Source: an uncultured Aquimarina sp.
Lineage (GTDB): Bacteria; Bacteroidota; Bacteroidia; Flavobacteriales; Flavobacteriaceae
Direction of reading: 5' to 3'
Assembly: GCA_947496705.1 (NCBI GenBank)
Contig: CANMDW010000008.1
Span: 113,931-177,930, forward strand
Length of the DNA stretch: 64,000 nucleotides
Shown here: positions 19,051 to 29,112 of the stretch, in pieces
Position numbering within the stretch: position 1 is the first letter of the stretch
Layout: every line of letters begins with the position of its first letter
Notes under the pieces: generated by a model
Databases searched by the model: none
Told to the model about the DNA's origin: nothing
Seen by the model: the letters and a program-made list of their open reading frames with translations, nothing else
Made by a program: the position numbers and the translations under genes

Positions 19051-21360
19051 CTATTTTAAAATAAACTGTATACTTTCTGCTTCCATTAACTCTTGATGTG
19101 AAATAAAGAAGTCGTTATATACTTCATTATCAATTTTTATAACATCTATAAATTTTGAAGTATTCAGATTATCGGTAGTAATGATTAGTGTATCATTTGT
19201 ATAATACTCAGTATCCAAATGAATAATCACTTTTTCAAATTTGGGAGTGCAAAATGTATAATTTGGTGCTGCAGGTGTAATTGGATATATTCCCATCATA
19301 GAGAATATTGCCCATGCCGACATCGTTCCCGTATCATCATTTCCTGGTAATCCATCGGGAGTATTCTTATAATAAGTGTCTAATAACTCATTTACTGTTT
19401 TTTGTGTTCTCCACTCTTCTCCTTTTACATAGTTAAATAAAAACGGATATGCTATGTCGGGTTCATTGGCCATATCATATTGTTTATTATCAAAAACTTT
19501 TTGCAGTTGTTCCAAAAAAGGCTGATCTCCTCCCATAAGGTTTTTTAAACCTTCTATATCATGAGATACCATAAAAGTATATTGCCAGGCATTCCCTTCT
19601 ATAAAACCTAAGTTTTTAACAAAATTTGCTCCCGTCTCGGGGTTATATGGGGATAACCAAGTCCCATCATCATTTTTAGGTCTTAATAAATTAAAAGTAG
19701 GGTCAAAAAGATTTCTATAGGATAATGAACGTTTTGAAAAACGCTGATAATCCTCTTCTTTTCCTAATTCTTTTGCTAGTTGTGCTATCGCAAAATCGGT
19801 AATGTTATATTCTTGCGTTGTTGATACTGATCCGCTATTGGTAGTTTTTGTAGTGAGATATCCTTTTTCTATATAATCTTTGATTCCCGGGCGTAATGGA
19901 TTATCATCTAACTGATCTGCGCTTTTCAGCATTGCCTCATATGCCTTTTTGACATCAAAATCTTGAATTCCTCTTAGATAGGTATCTGCTATAATAATTC
20001 CTGCGGGGTCACCTACCATAGTCGTAGTTTCTGTAGCATTTAATTCCCATTTCGGGAGCCATCCTGTTTCGTCATAGATCTGCAGCATGCTTTTTACCAT
20101 ATCGGATTGCTGTTTTGGATATACCAGACTCATTAACTGATGTAAATTTCTATAGGTATCCCAAAGTGAAAAAACAGTATATCGAGTTCCCTCTGTTTTT
20201 AAGGTTTCCCGGGTTTTCATTTTGGGATATTCTCCATTCACATCATTTAGGGTATTAGGATGTATTAACGTATGATAGAGCGCGGTATAGAATTTTATTT
20301 TATCTTCTTCTTTTCCTCCTTCTACTTCTATTCTGGATAAGTATTGATTCCAGTTTTCTTTGGTTTCCTTTTTGATTTGATCAAATGTCTTCTCTGTAGT
20401 TTCCTTTTCCAGATTCTCACGGGCATTTTTTATACTTACATATGATATTCCGATTTTCATTTCCAATTGGGTAGGAACTTCAAAATGATATCGCATATAC
20501 CCGCCAATACTATCGCCAGTAACTTCTTTTGTATACCCTTTCTTGATTCTTGCTTTCCCATTATACTGCTCCATCCACTCAGCTTCTGTTCCATCATATT
20601 TTGCTGGTTTTTTCCAAACTCCAAATTCATCTGCCGGCTTTGAAAATCTTGCTACAAAATACACCGGATATGCTTCTTCAGGTTTGTAGTAACAAAATGA
20701 TCCTACAGAACGCATTCCTTCAATTTCAGTTGAAGACACTACTTTGATCATTGCTCCCTGCTCATTTGTAAGTCCTAATCCTAAATTGAGTAAAATATTA
20801 GATGCTCCTTTCGGAAAAGAATAGGTACTTATTCCTACTCTGGTAGTAGCAGTTGTCTCTACATTAATATTATACTTATCCAGTGTATTAGAATAATACC
20901 CCACTTCTGAAACTTCGTTTGAATACGTTGATCCATATTCTGAATGATTTGTTTCTATCGCTCCTGTAGTTGGCATCGCCAGAATGACGCCTAAATCAGG
21001 ACAACCTACACCACTAAGATTTACATGACTAAATCCTGTTAAAAATGTATTTTCATGAACATAAGGGGTAGACAACCAGCGACTATCCTTTTCTAAGGGA
21101 AGATTTTGTTTCCCGGCAACATTAAAAGGAGATACATTTACCATTCCACGAACTGCAATAGGTCCTGGATTGGTAGTACCAAAATTTGATGTTCCTATAA
21201 AAGGGTTTACATACTGTATAAAGTCTTTTGTTAAGTTTTTTTGGGATATATTTTCTTTTGTTTCTTTTTCCTTGTTTTCTTTTTGGCACGAAAAAAGCAT
21301 CAAAAAACTTAACAGTAATAGTTTAAGCATATACGTCTTTTTTAAAACATTACTATTCAT
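19051..21360 (-). CDS. GH92 alpha-mannosidase A, lipoprotein
   Basis: 769 aa. Lipoprotein signal ending MLFSC; the Met at 21330 would give the neater signal peptide. GH92 landmarks are FIQYVNPFIGTSNFG at the start of the beta-sandwich domain, GFSHVNLSGVG, SLWDTYRNLHQL, EGNAWQYTFMVSHD (its Glu is the predicted catalytic acid) and PGNDDTGTMSAW (Asp base pair, calcium-dependent catalysis). GH92 enzymes invert exo-acting alpha-mannosyl bonds. This copy differs from C and D: the loop that reads HGNEPSHH there is MANEPDIAYP here. A different linkage preference, such as alpha-1,3 or alpha-1,6, is therefore reasonable but unproven. It lies 63 bp from GH92-B and 8 bp from GH29, in one operon. Confidence 0.93.
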   Translation of the reverse strand: MNSNVLKKTYMLKLLLLSFLMLFSCQKENKEKETKENISQKNLTKDFIQYVNPFIGTSNFGTTNPGPIAVRGMVNVSPFNVAGKQNLPLEKDSRWLSTPYVHENTFLTGFSHVNLSGVGCPDLGVILAMPTTGAIETNHSEYGSTYSNEVSEVGYYSNTLDKYNINVETTATTRVGISTYSFPKGASNILLNLGLGLTNEQGAMIKVVSSTEIEGMRSVGSFCYYKPEEAYPVYFVARFSKPADEFGVWKKPAKYDGTEAEWMEQYNGKARIKKGYTKEVTGDSIGGYMRYHFEVPTQLEMKIGISYVSIKNARENLEKETTEKTFDQIKKETKENWNQYLSRIEVEGGKEEDKIKFYTALYHTLIHPNTLNDVNGEYPKMKTRETLKTEGTRYTVFSLWDTYRNLHQLMSLVYPKQQSDMVKSMLQIYDETGWLPKWELNATETTTMVGDPAGIIIADTYLRGIQDFDVKKAYEAMLKSADQLDDNPLRPGIKDYIEKGYLTTKTTNSGSVSTTQEYNITDFAIAQLAKELGKEEDYQRFSKRSLSYRNLFDPTFNLLRPKNDDGTWLSPYNPETGANFVKNLGFIEGNAWQYTFMVSHDIEGLKNLMGGDQPFLEQLQKVFDNKQYDMANEPDIAYPFLFNYVKGEEWRTQKTVNELLDTYYKNTPDGLPGNDDTGTMSAWAIFSMMGIYPITPAAPNYTFCTPKFEKVIIHLDTEYYTNDTLIITTDNLNTSKFIDVIKIDNEVYNDFFISHQELMEAESIQFILK

Positions 21361-21423
21361 TCTCTCTAATCTTTAGTTAGACCTTCAAGGTTTTAAAAAC
21401 CTAAAGACTTTCGTTAAGTCAAG

Positions 21424-23757
21424 TTATTCTTTACTCAATGAATACGGTACTGAATCATCTGTATTTGCCCATTCTTTATTTGGAACATCTCCCATAATAA
21501 AATTCAGCTCTCCACCTTGTTGAATAGTTTCAAAACTCAGGTAACTATTATCATACGCCGTTCCGTTTAAAGATGCTGACTTAATGTATATATTTTTATT
21601 AGAATTATTTTTAGCATTAATTACAAATTCATTTCCATTCTCTAATATAATTGTTGCTTTTTGAAATAACGGACTTCCGATTACATATTGATTCACTCCA
21701 GGAGTTACAGGGTAAAATCCCAAGGCGCTAAACACATACCAGGCAGAGGTTTGCCCATTATCCTCATCTCCACAGTATCCGTCTGGTGTCGCTGAATACA
21801 ATTTGGTCATTACTTCTCTAACCTTCTCCTGAGTTTTATATGCGGCATTAGCATAATTATACAGATAAATCATATGTTGGATGGGTTGGTTCCCATGGGC
21901 ATAGTTCCCCATATTTACAATTTGCATTTCTCTGATTTCGTGAATTGTAAACCCATAATAGGAAGCATCAAAATCCGGAGGCATGGTGAATACATGATCC
22001 AATTGCTTTTCGAACTCAGTTTTTCCACCCATTAACTGAATTAACCCTTCAATATCATGAAAAACAGACCATGTATAGTGCAAACTATTTCCTTCGGTAA
22101 AAGCATCTCCCCATTTCAAAGGATTAAAAGGGGATTGAAAACTACCGTCTTCATTTTTCCCCCGCATTAGCTTAGTAGAAGGGTCGAACAAATTTTTATA
22201 ATTCTGAGATCGTTTATAAAACGTAGCTGCAATATCCTTTTTTCCTAATTTTTCTGCCATCTTCGCAATTGTAAAATCGGCATAGGCATATTCTAATGTT
22301 CGCGCCGCATTTTCATTGATCTTTACGTCATAAGGAACATACCCCAATTTATTGTAATAATCTACTCCTTCTCTTCCTACCGAACGTATGACATTGCCAT
22401 TAGATAACGGGCGTCCCTGTGAAGTCGTTGCATTTTTTAATATTGCTTCAAATAAAGTTTCAGCATCCATGTTTGGTATTCCCTTAAGAAATGCATCTGC
22501 AACAATTGGTGCAGAATTAGAGCCTATCATGCAATCCCGATGTCCAGGGCTTGCCCATTCTGGAAGCCATCCAGATTCCTTATAGGTATTAGCTAACCCT
22601 TCCATAATATGGCTATTCAATTCCGGATACATCATATTAAAGAAAGGAAACACGGCTCTAAATGTGTCCCAGAAACCATTATCTGTAAACATGTATCCTG
22701 GTAACACTTTCCCATTATAGGGGCTATAATGTACTATTTCGTTTTTCTCGTTGAATTCATAAAATTTCCTCGGAAAGAGTAGCACTCTATACAGACAGGA
22801 ATAAAAGGTTTTTATATGATCTTGATTATCATCTTCTATTTGAACCCTACTTAATTCTTTTTCCCAGGCATGCTTTGCTTTCGTTTTGGTTTGATCAAAT
22901 GTATCTTTTCCTATCTCTCTATTCAAGTTTAATTGTGCCTGCTCTCGACTAATAAAGGATGAAGCTACTTTTACATGTATTGTTTCTCCCTTCTTAGTTT
23001 TGAATCCGATAATAGCACCTACATGCTCTCCTTTGTTTTCGGTTGAATTCTCCATTAGTTTCCAGTTATCTCCCCAGGTATGGTTTATCTCAAAATCTTT
23101 ATCAAATTCTGCTACAAAGTAATTATGAAAATTATCGGGAACGCCACCACTATTATTTCTGCAATAGCCAATAATTTTTCGTTCTGAAGGAATAATTTTC
23201 ACCATAGATCCTTTAAAAAAAGCGTCGAGCATGATATAGGATTGTTCTGCTTCGGGAAACGTAAATTTAAAATGTGCTGCACGTTCTGTAGGTGCAACTT
23301 CAGCGACCACATCGTAATCTGCCAAATAGACTTTGTAATGATGTGGTTTTACGGTTTCGGCCTTATGAGAAAACCAGGAGGCTCTCTCCTCTTCTTTATA
23401 TTTAAGATCGCCGGTAACAGCCATTAATGAAAATGCAGCATAATCATTGATCCAAGGGCTTGGTTGATGGGTTTGTTTTATACCTCTTATTGTATTCTCA
23501 TCGTATTTATAGGTCCATCCATCTCCCATCTTTGAAGTCATGGGAGTCCAGAAATTCATTCCCCAGGGCGTTGCAATCGCCGGATAGGTATTTCCATTGG
23601 ACAAATCAAAAGCAGAATCTGTTCCCATCAGAGGGTTTACATAATCCACCAAATTTACCGTACTTATTATCTCTTTCTCATCTGTGTTTTCAGTGTTTTG
23701 TTGTCTACAGGATATTATAGATATCACCATCAAACACCAAGTAAGTTTATATTTCAT
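21424..23757 (-). CDS. GH92 alpha-mannosidase B, divergent subgroup, lipoprotein
   Basis: The start chosen at 23757 gives 777 aa with a proper lipoprotein signal (MKYKLTWCLMVISIISC). The frame is open 30 codons further upstream, but that extension would bury the signal. GH92 features are DYVNPLMGTDS, GFWDTFRAVFPFF, a conserved Glu in EGNSLHYTW and the Asp pair in CGDEDNGQTSAW. Several active-site loops deviate from C and D: LPEWASPGHRDCMIG instead of LPVWxxxGNETxMxG, EGNSLHY instead of EGNAWQ(Y/H), and HGNQPIQH instead of HGNEPSHH. It should still be an inverting calcium-dependent alpha-mannosidase, but with another linkage or acceptor. It lies 82 bp downstream of the GH20 gene. Confidence 0.9.
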   Translation of the reverse strand: MKYKLTWCLMVISIISCRQQNTENTDEKEIISTVNLVDYVNPLMGTDSAFDLSNGNTYPAIATPWGMNFWTPMTSKMGDGWTYKYDENTIRGIKQTHQPSPWINDYAAFSLMAVTGDLKYKEEERASWFSHKAETVKPHHYKVYLADYDVVAEVAPTERAAHFKFTFPEAEQSYIMLDAFFKGSMVKIIPSERKIIGYCRNNSGGVPDNFHNYFVAEFDKDFEINHTWGDNWKLMENSTENKGEHVGAIIGFKTKKGETIHVKVASSFISREQAQLNLNREIGKDTFDQTKTKAKHAWEKELSRVQIEDDNQDHIKTFYSCLYRVLLFPRKFYEFNEKNEIVHYSPYNGKVLPGYMFTDNGFWDTFRAVFPFFNMMYPELNSHIMEGLANTYKESGWLPEWASPGHRDCMIGSNSAPIVADAFLKGIPNMDAETLFEAILKNATTSQGRPLSNGNVIRSVGREGVDYYNKLGYVPYDVKINENAARTLEYAYADFTIAKMAEKLGKKDIAATFYKRSQNYKNLFDPSTKLMRGKNEDGSFQSPFNPLKWGDAFTEGNSLHYTWSVFHDIEGLIQLMGGKTEFEKQLDHVFTMPPDFDASYYGFTIHEIREMQIVNMGNYAHGNQPIQHMIYLYNYANAAYKTQEKVREVMTKLYSATPDGYCGDEDNGQTSAWYVFSALGFYPVTPGVNQYVIGSPLFQKATIILENGNEFVINAKNNSNKNIYIKSASLNGTAYDNSYLSFETIQQGGELNFIMGDVPNKEWANTDDSVPYSLSKE

Positions 23758-23839
23758 TTTAGTATTCTTTAATTCTTTAACATTCTGAAATGTTACCATT
23801 ATTGTTATGCAAACCTTTTCAGGTTTAAGATCATATTCA

Positions 23840-26158
23840 TTATTCAATTAAAATTTCATCTACAAATACCCAAGTATCTCCTCCTTTAGGATTCTCTTTT
23901 AGATTTATCACTTTAACTTTGATGTACCTGGCTACTTGTTCTTCAAAATTAACTTTAAAATCCCTTAATTCGATAGTAGAATTCGAAGCGTAAGGACGTT
24001 TTATTTCTCCAATTTTTTTAAATTCTTTTCCATCTGTACCCGTAAAAACTTCCACTGCAGTCGGGAAATATATTCCCGGACCTTGATGTTCTATCGACCC
24101 AACAATTACCTGATGTATTATCTCTGGTTTTTCCAGATCAATAACTACTTCCATATCATCCTTTAACCATGCCTGCCATTGCCCATCTTGAAAATTTTTA
24201 CTCCCCCTCTGGGTATTTACCAGTGTAGAATTTCCTGTTCCCTGATATCTGTCGCTGTAAGGTATACTATACTGTACATTATGTGCTATTCCTTTATGAA
24301 AAACTATGGTGTCTCTAAATACTTTTCCGATAGGTTTATTATCCTGAAATACGGAGGCCTTAATCGCTGTTGTTTTTGTTAATATAATAGGTTCCTCATA
24401 TTTTACAGCCACATCTTCCAAATTATTAGTATCTAAAACATATCGTATATCTGCATTAGAATATTCACTTTGTAATGATAACGATACCGATTTCTTTTCT
24501 AAATCTGTCTGCACTTCTGGTCGGATTAAATAGGAGCTTTTAGCATAGTTAATTCCTAAATATTCATACCGTTGAAACATCGTAGCAATTCGATTCGAAA
24601 AATCATCCCAGTTTCTTAGGTTTTTAGGACTCCATACTGTTTCTGACAATGCTGCTAACCTAGGATAGATCATATATTGAGAGTGTTCTTCTGTTGGAAT
24701 ATACTCTGACCATACGTTTGCCTGTCCTCCAAGTACATGGCTTGCTTCTTCTATGGTCATAGCATCCACAATAGGATCAAATTGATATACTTTACTTAAT
24801 GGTGTATATCCACCTATTGCCAAAGGTTCTTCGTTTTGCGGTCCCTGATGATAATCGAAATAGCAATGAGAAGTTGGAGTCATTACCACATCATGTCCTT
24901 GCGCTGCAGCTTCTAATCCTCCTTTGACTCCTCTCCAACTCATTACAGTGGCATCGGGTGCTAATCCGCCTTCCAATATCTCGTCCCAACCTATTAATTT
25001 CTTACCATTGGAATTGATAAACTTCTCCATTCTTTTTATAAAATAGCTTTGTAACTCTTCTTCATTTTGTAGTCCTTCTTCGGCTATTCGCTTTTGACAA
25101 TGCTGGCATTTTTCCCAATTGGTTTTAGTTGCTTCATCGCCTCCTATATGTATATATTTTGAAGGAAATATTTCAATTACTTCGCTTAGTACGTTTTCTA
25201 AAAACTGAAATGTACTTTCTTTCCCTGCACAATAAATATCAGTAATAGGCCAAACTCTTCCAGAAGGAACTCCTATTGGTTTTTCATTACAAGATAAATA
25301 TGAATATGCAGCAATAGCAGAAGATACGTGTGCAGGCATCTCAATCTCAGGAATGATTTCTACATTTTTAGATTGTGCATATGTAACTATTTCTCTTAGT
25401 TCATCTTGTGTTAAAAATCCTCCGTAAGTCCCCTTATCTTCTGCTTTTACGGGTAATCTAGCACTCCAATGCAGTTTCTCCTGATCTACTCGCCAGGCTC
25501 CTACTTCGGTAAGTTTGGGATATTTTTTAATTTCTATACGCCATCCCTGGTCATCAACTAAATGTAGATGCAACACATTCATTTTATGCATTGCCAGACC
25601 GTCAATCACTTCTTTGATATATTCTTTCCCAAAAAAATGTCTGGAAATATCTAGCATTAATCCTCTCCACTTAAAACGAGGTTCGTCTTTAATTTCTACA
25701 TTTGGAATTTCCCATACTACATTTTCTACTTTTATTTTACTTTCTATTACTGTCGGGAGCAATTGACGAATGGTTTGTATGCCATATAAAAAGCCCGAAA
25801 TATCACTGGCAGCTATACTAACATAGTCTTTAGTAACCTCCAAATTATAGGCTTCTTTTTTCAGATCTTTGTTTACTATAAAAGTGATGTAATTATCTTT
25901 AGGAACTTCTTTTTCGATATTCAAACCCCATCCTGAAACCGTCTTAAATTTATTTGTTAAGATGCTTGCTGCTTCATTTTGTGTTTCATCAGTTATAATG
26001 AATTTGGTGTATTTATTAAATTGAAATACCCCGGGATTTAATTTTATGGTTTCCGGCTTTGGAATTATGTGGATATCATCTATAGTATATGTTTTTTCTT
26101 CTGCTGTTTTACATCCTGATATTAATAGGAGTATCGTAATTATCATAAATTGTCTCAT
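23840..26158 (-). CDS. GH20 beta-N-acetylhexosaminidase with two C-terminal accessory domains, lipoprotein
   Basis: Start set at 26158 (772 aa: MRQFMIITILLLISGC, a lipoprotein signal). An ATG 18 bp upstream overlaps the previous stop and would weaken the signal. The GH20b-like N-domain (about 25-160) precedes the barrel, which carries RGLMLDISRHFFGKEYIK, LHLHLVDDQGWR and YIHIGGDEATKTNW, where the Asp-Glu pair performs substrate-assisted catalysis. After about residue 580 come a chitobiase-C-terminal-like beta domain and a discoidin-like domain ending TWVFVDEILIE. It removes terminal beta-GlcNAc or GalNAc from N-glycan antennae or chitobiose. The tail module is shared with the two genes just upstream (see findings). 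Confidence 0.95.
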   Translation of the reverse strand: MRQFMIITILLLISGCKTAEEKTYTIDDIHIIPKPETIKLNPGVFQFNKYTKFIITDETQNEAASILTNKFKTVSGWGLNIEKEVPKDNYITFIVNKDLKKEAYNLEVTKDYVSIAASDISGFLYGIQTIRQLLPTVIESKIKVENVVWEIPNVEIKDEPRFKWRGLMLDISRHFFGKEYIKEVIDGLAMHKMNVLHLHLVDDQGWRIEIKKYPKLTEVGAWRVDQEKLHWSARLPVKAEDKGTYGGFLTQDELREIVTYAQSKNVEIIPEIEMPAHVSSAIAAYSYLSCNEKPIGVPSGRVWPITDIYCAGKESTFQFLENVLSEVIEIFPSKYIHIGGDEATKTNWEKCQHCQKRIAEEGLQNEEELQSYFIKRMEKFINSNGKKLIGWDEILEGGLAPDATVMSWRGVKGGLEAAAQGHDVVMTPTSHCYFDYHQGPQNEEPLAIGGYTPLSKVYQFDPIVDAMTIEEASHVLGGQANVWSEYIPTEEHSQYMIYPRLAALSETVWSPKNLRNWDDFSNRIATMFQRYEYLGINYAKSSYLIRPEVQTDLEKKSVSLSLQSEYSNADIRYVLDTNNLEDVAVKYEEPIILTKTTAIKASVFQDNKPIGKVFRDTIVFHKGIAHNVQYSIPYSDRYQGTGNSTLVNTQRGSKNFQDGQWQAWLKDDMEVVIDLEKPEIIHQVIVGSIEHQGPGIYFPTAVEVFTGTDGKEFKKIGEIKRPYASNSTIELRDFKVNFEEQVARYIKVKVINLKENPKGGDTWVFVDEILIE

Positions 26159-26169
26159 AATTTCACATT

Positions 26170-28278
26170 TTACCAAATTAATATTTCATCAACAAAAAGC
26201 CATGAAGCTTGACCCGCTCCCTGATGCCATTTTGGAAGTTTTCCTGCATTATGAACTACTATTTTGACATATTTAGCATTGGTTTGCGGTATTTTTAAGC
26301 TAAAATTCTTTTTTCTTATTTCCTTAGCTTCTTTCTCATTGGTTGCATCATAATCCATTTCTCCAATTTTTTGAAAAGCTGTATTTTCATTTCTGGCATA
26401 TACTTCTATTCTTTTAGGAAATAAAATCCATGATCCGGCGTCTCTTAAACAACCCACCGAAATATTTTCTATCGTCTTAGGTTCATCAAAATTTATTGTA
26501 GTGATCAAATTATCACCTTCATATCCTGTCCATTTTCCATCAGAAAAAACCCGACTCCCTTTTATAAAATCAAAAACCTTTTGAGCTCCCGGGTACTTTG
26601 AAGAGGGTTGATGTACCATATCAAAATCTTTAATCTTATATTTTATTTTAAAAAAATCTTCTTCCATAATTGGACTTGGCAACCATTCTTTTTGGTGTAA
26701 TAGAGCCTTTAATTTGATAGAATTAGTGATCTTTATAGGTGCTGTATATCTAAGAGAAGTACTATCCGGATCTGTACCATCAATGGTGTAATATAATCTT
26801 GCTTTACGCAATGGACTATTAAAAACAATCATTAGACTATCAGAAAAAATAGTCTGTTCTGTAATAAGCGTAGGAGGTTTTAAAGCCTTAATTTCTGCAA
26901 AGCCTTCAAAAATCCCATGATGAATAACTGTCTGACTACGTTTCATTAACTGTTTAGCATATTCTTCATCTACTTTTGTGTTCCATACATAAATATCATC
27001 GGGAGCTACTTTGTCTACGATAGCTATTATCCCTTCGTTATCTATTTCAGTATGATGTACATTTAAAACTTTTATTTTTTTTAGGTCAACTAAATAATTA
27101 AGAGTTTTATTTGAAATCTTGGTATTATCCAAACGTAACTTCTCTAATCTTTTAAGTCTCTTTAATCCTTTAGTCATATCATCTGTCAAAGTAGTATTAT
27201 TTAAATCTAATTCTACTAATTGTTCTGCTATACCTTTTAACGTTTTTATTGCATCTGTTGTAATAGAATCTCTAACAAATTTAGCGCTCAATTGTGGTTG
27301 ACCTGTAGCAATTCTATAAACCGAAAAACCTGCTTCTACGACATTGTTTAATGCTGTTATGGAAGCCTCTGGTATAATTTCAATATCCTTTTCCAGATAG
27401 TTTTGCAAAAGGTTTATTAATGTATCATTTTCCTGATATGCCAGTGCCTTCTTGTTAAAATCGGTTCCATTATCAATCCAATGTTTCAATAACCAAATCT
27501 CATCTGAAGTAACTTGATTTTTTCCTGATGGCGGCATATGTTTTTCATCTTCTAAAGGCAATAAAATACGCTTGATTAGATGGCTGTTTAAAGCATTATC
27601 TGGTTCTATTATTTTTCCTTCTTTTCCCCCCTTGAGAATCATTGCTTCAGAAATCAATGATAATTCTCCTTTTTGCTTTGTGGTATTATGACATTGTATA
27701 CATTTAGCTTCTAAAATAGGATATATCACATCAGAAAAATATTGAAGGCTATCAATAACCTGAGGTTTCTTAATTTTTTTCTTTAAGGGTGAATATTGTG
27801 TTATAAAATTATCTCCATGTGTTAAAATGCTTCCATAGTGTCCTGTTATACTTATTAAAACTATGGTAGTTACAAATAAAGGAAAGAATAGTTTTTTAAA
27901 GTTTTCTCGTGTAAACCTTTTTAACAAGAATAATAAAGTGATTAAGATTGCAGTACAAATACCTGTCCACATATGGATATTAACTGTGTTTTCTTCATAC
28001 CCCCCTTCTAACGATAAAAAATACCCCAATATACAAGCTAGGATCGCAAAAAAAACACTAAATCCTAATCCATTTTTGATAAGAGTCTCCGGATAGTTTT
28101 TACGAATACGTCCAGCTATATCAAAATAAAACACTAATAATAATCCGCCAATAGGCAAATGCAATATCAAGGGATGAAAACGACCTAAAAACAACACAAA
28201 TTCTGGTACATTATTTGCGTTTTGTATAAGAGATATTCCTCCAAAAAGCATGTACCATATATTAGATAGTATAGACAT
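26170..28278 (-). CDS. Membrane cytochrome c protein with LRR and hexosaminidase-tail-like modules
   Basis: 702 aa. Residues about 30-160 hold several membrane helices beginning GRFHPLILHLPIGG, as in DUF2231-type domains, with histidines (H35, H40, H102, H147, H154) that could ligate heme. Then follow a planctomycete-type cytochrome c domain (CIQCH at 193-197, later MPP at 248-250), leucine-rich repeats (about 350-450), a chitobiase-C-terminal-like domain (about 470-545: LYYTIDGTDPDS) and a discoidin-like domain (about 560-702, ending SWLFVDEILIW). This suggests a membrane electron carrier whose extracytoplasmic tail binds a glycan or partner. Its function is unknown. It lies 11 bp from the GH20 gene and 6 bp from the lipoprotein gene, one transcription unit. 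Confidence 0.8.
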   Translation of the reverse strand: MSILSNIWYMLFGGISLIQNANNVPEFVLFLGRFHPLILHLPIGGLLLVFYFDIAGRIRKNYPETLIKNGLGFSVFFAILACILGYFLSLEGGYEENTVNIHMWTGICTAILITLLFLLKRFTRENFKKLFFPLFVTTIVLISITGHYGSILTHGDNFITQYSPLKKKIKKPQVIDSLQYFSDVIYPILEAKCIQCHNTTKQKGELSLISEAMILKGGKEGKIIEPDNALNSHLIKRILLPLEDEKHMPPSGKNQVTSDEIWLLKHWIDNGTDFNKKALAYQENDTLINLLQNYLEKDIEIIPEASITALNNVVEAGFSVYRIATGQPQLSAKFVRDSITTDAIKTLKGIAEQLVELDLNNTTLTDDMTKGLKRLKRLEKLRLDNTKISNKTLNYLVDLKKIKVLNVHHTEIDNEGIIAIVDKVAPDDIYVWNTKVDEEYAKQLMKRSQTVIHHGIFEGFAEIKALKPPTLITEQTIFSDSLMIVFNSPLRKARLYYTIDGTDPDSTSLRYTAPIKITNSIKLKALLHQKEWLPSPIMEEDFFKIKYKIKDFDMVHQPSSKYPGAQKVFDFIKGSRVFSDGKWTGYEGDNLITTINFDEPKTIENISVGCLRDAGSWILFPKRIEVYARNENTAFQKIGEMDYDATNEKEAKEIRKKNFSLKIPQTNAKYVKIVVHNAGKLPKWHQGAGQASWLFVDEILIW

Positions 28279-28284
28279 TATACG

Positions 28285-29112
28285 TTAGTTATTTCTAGTG
28301 TTAAAAATCCATTCATCCATAAACAACCAAGCAGCATTACCACTTCCCTGATGCCATTGAGGGATTGATGTTGTATTAGATATCTCTATTTTTATTTTCT
28401 TCAGTTCTTTTGAAATAGGAATATGAATATTACCTTGATTAGTAATATCTCCATTGAATTGTTCTATCGGTTGTGGAATCTCAATAGCTATAAAATTGAT
28501 TCCATCTTCTGAAGAAGAGATAGAAATACTTTGAATTGGGAAGATCCAAGCACTTGTATTTACCAAATATCCTATATCCACAGATTCTAAAAATGTAGTA
28601 TTCTTAAAATCTACAATTGCTATTAAAGGTTCTGTAATGCCTATCCATTGGCCATCTCTGAAATTTGATGTCCCTTTTTTATGATTTATCAAAGTGTTTT
28701 TTCCTTGTCCGGGATACTTTTCATTTAGAGGAGTAACCAAAGAAATATCATACACATTTGTTCCTTTTTTATAGAAGGTTACTGTTTCTATTTCGCTAGG
28801 TCTAAAATCGGGATGAAATGCTTTAAAAGTATATATTCCTGGTTCTGAAACCAAAATAGCTTTTGTATATTTTTCTGATGTTTGAGTGGGTTCGCTACCA
28901 TCTTTTGTGTAATAAATTGCCGCTTTGTCCAATTGTAACGACGCGGTAATTTTTGAAGAGGTATCTATGATCACATTATCTACTTTAATTCTTGGATTGG
29001 TCAACTGTATCTCTCCTGCTTGTACATATGTTTTGGTTAATTCACTCGCCTCATTATTCTTTTTACAAGAACAAAAACATATCATAAATACTATGATCCA
29101 TATATTTCTCAT
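28285..29112 (-). CDS. Lipoprotein with chitobiase-tail-like and discoidin-like modules
   Basis: Start set at 29112 (275 aa: MRNIWIIVFMICFCSC, lipobox FCSC). This ATG overlaps the preceding stop as ATGA, indicating translational coupling; an upstream in-frame ATG at 29154 lies inside the previous gene. After the anchor comes a beta domain with IYYTKDGSEPTQTSEKYTKA, then a discoidin-like domain with LVNTSAWIFPIQSISISSSE and ending AAWLFMDEWIFN. There is no enzymatic domain. Both modules match those at the C-terminus of the neighbouring cytochrome/LRR protein and the GH20. It is probably a binding or scaffold component of the same complex. Confidence 0.75.
   Translation of the reverse strand: MRNIWIIVFMICFCSCKKNNEASELTKTYVQAGEIQLTNPRIKVDNVIIDTSSKITASLQLDKAAIYYTKDGSEPTQTSEKYTKAILVSEPGIYTFKAFHPDFRPSEIETVTFYKKGTNVYDISLVTPLNEKYPGQGKNTLINHKKGTSNFRDGQWIGITEPLIAIVDFKNTTFLESVDIGYLVNTSAWIFPIQSISISSSEDGINFIAIEIPQPIEQFNGDITNQGNIHIPISKELKKIKIEISNTTSIPQWHQGSGNAAWLFMDEWIFNTRNN

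Noticed and set aside
21424..23757. GH92-B as an enzyme without catalytic acid, because GHRD replaces GNET
   Set aside because: Spacing to the Asp base indicates the acid is the Glu of the EGN motif, which GH92-B retains (EGNSLHYTW). The GHRD change affects a substrate loop instead.
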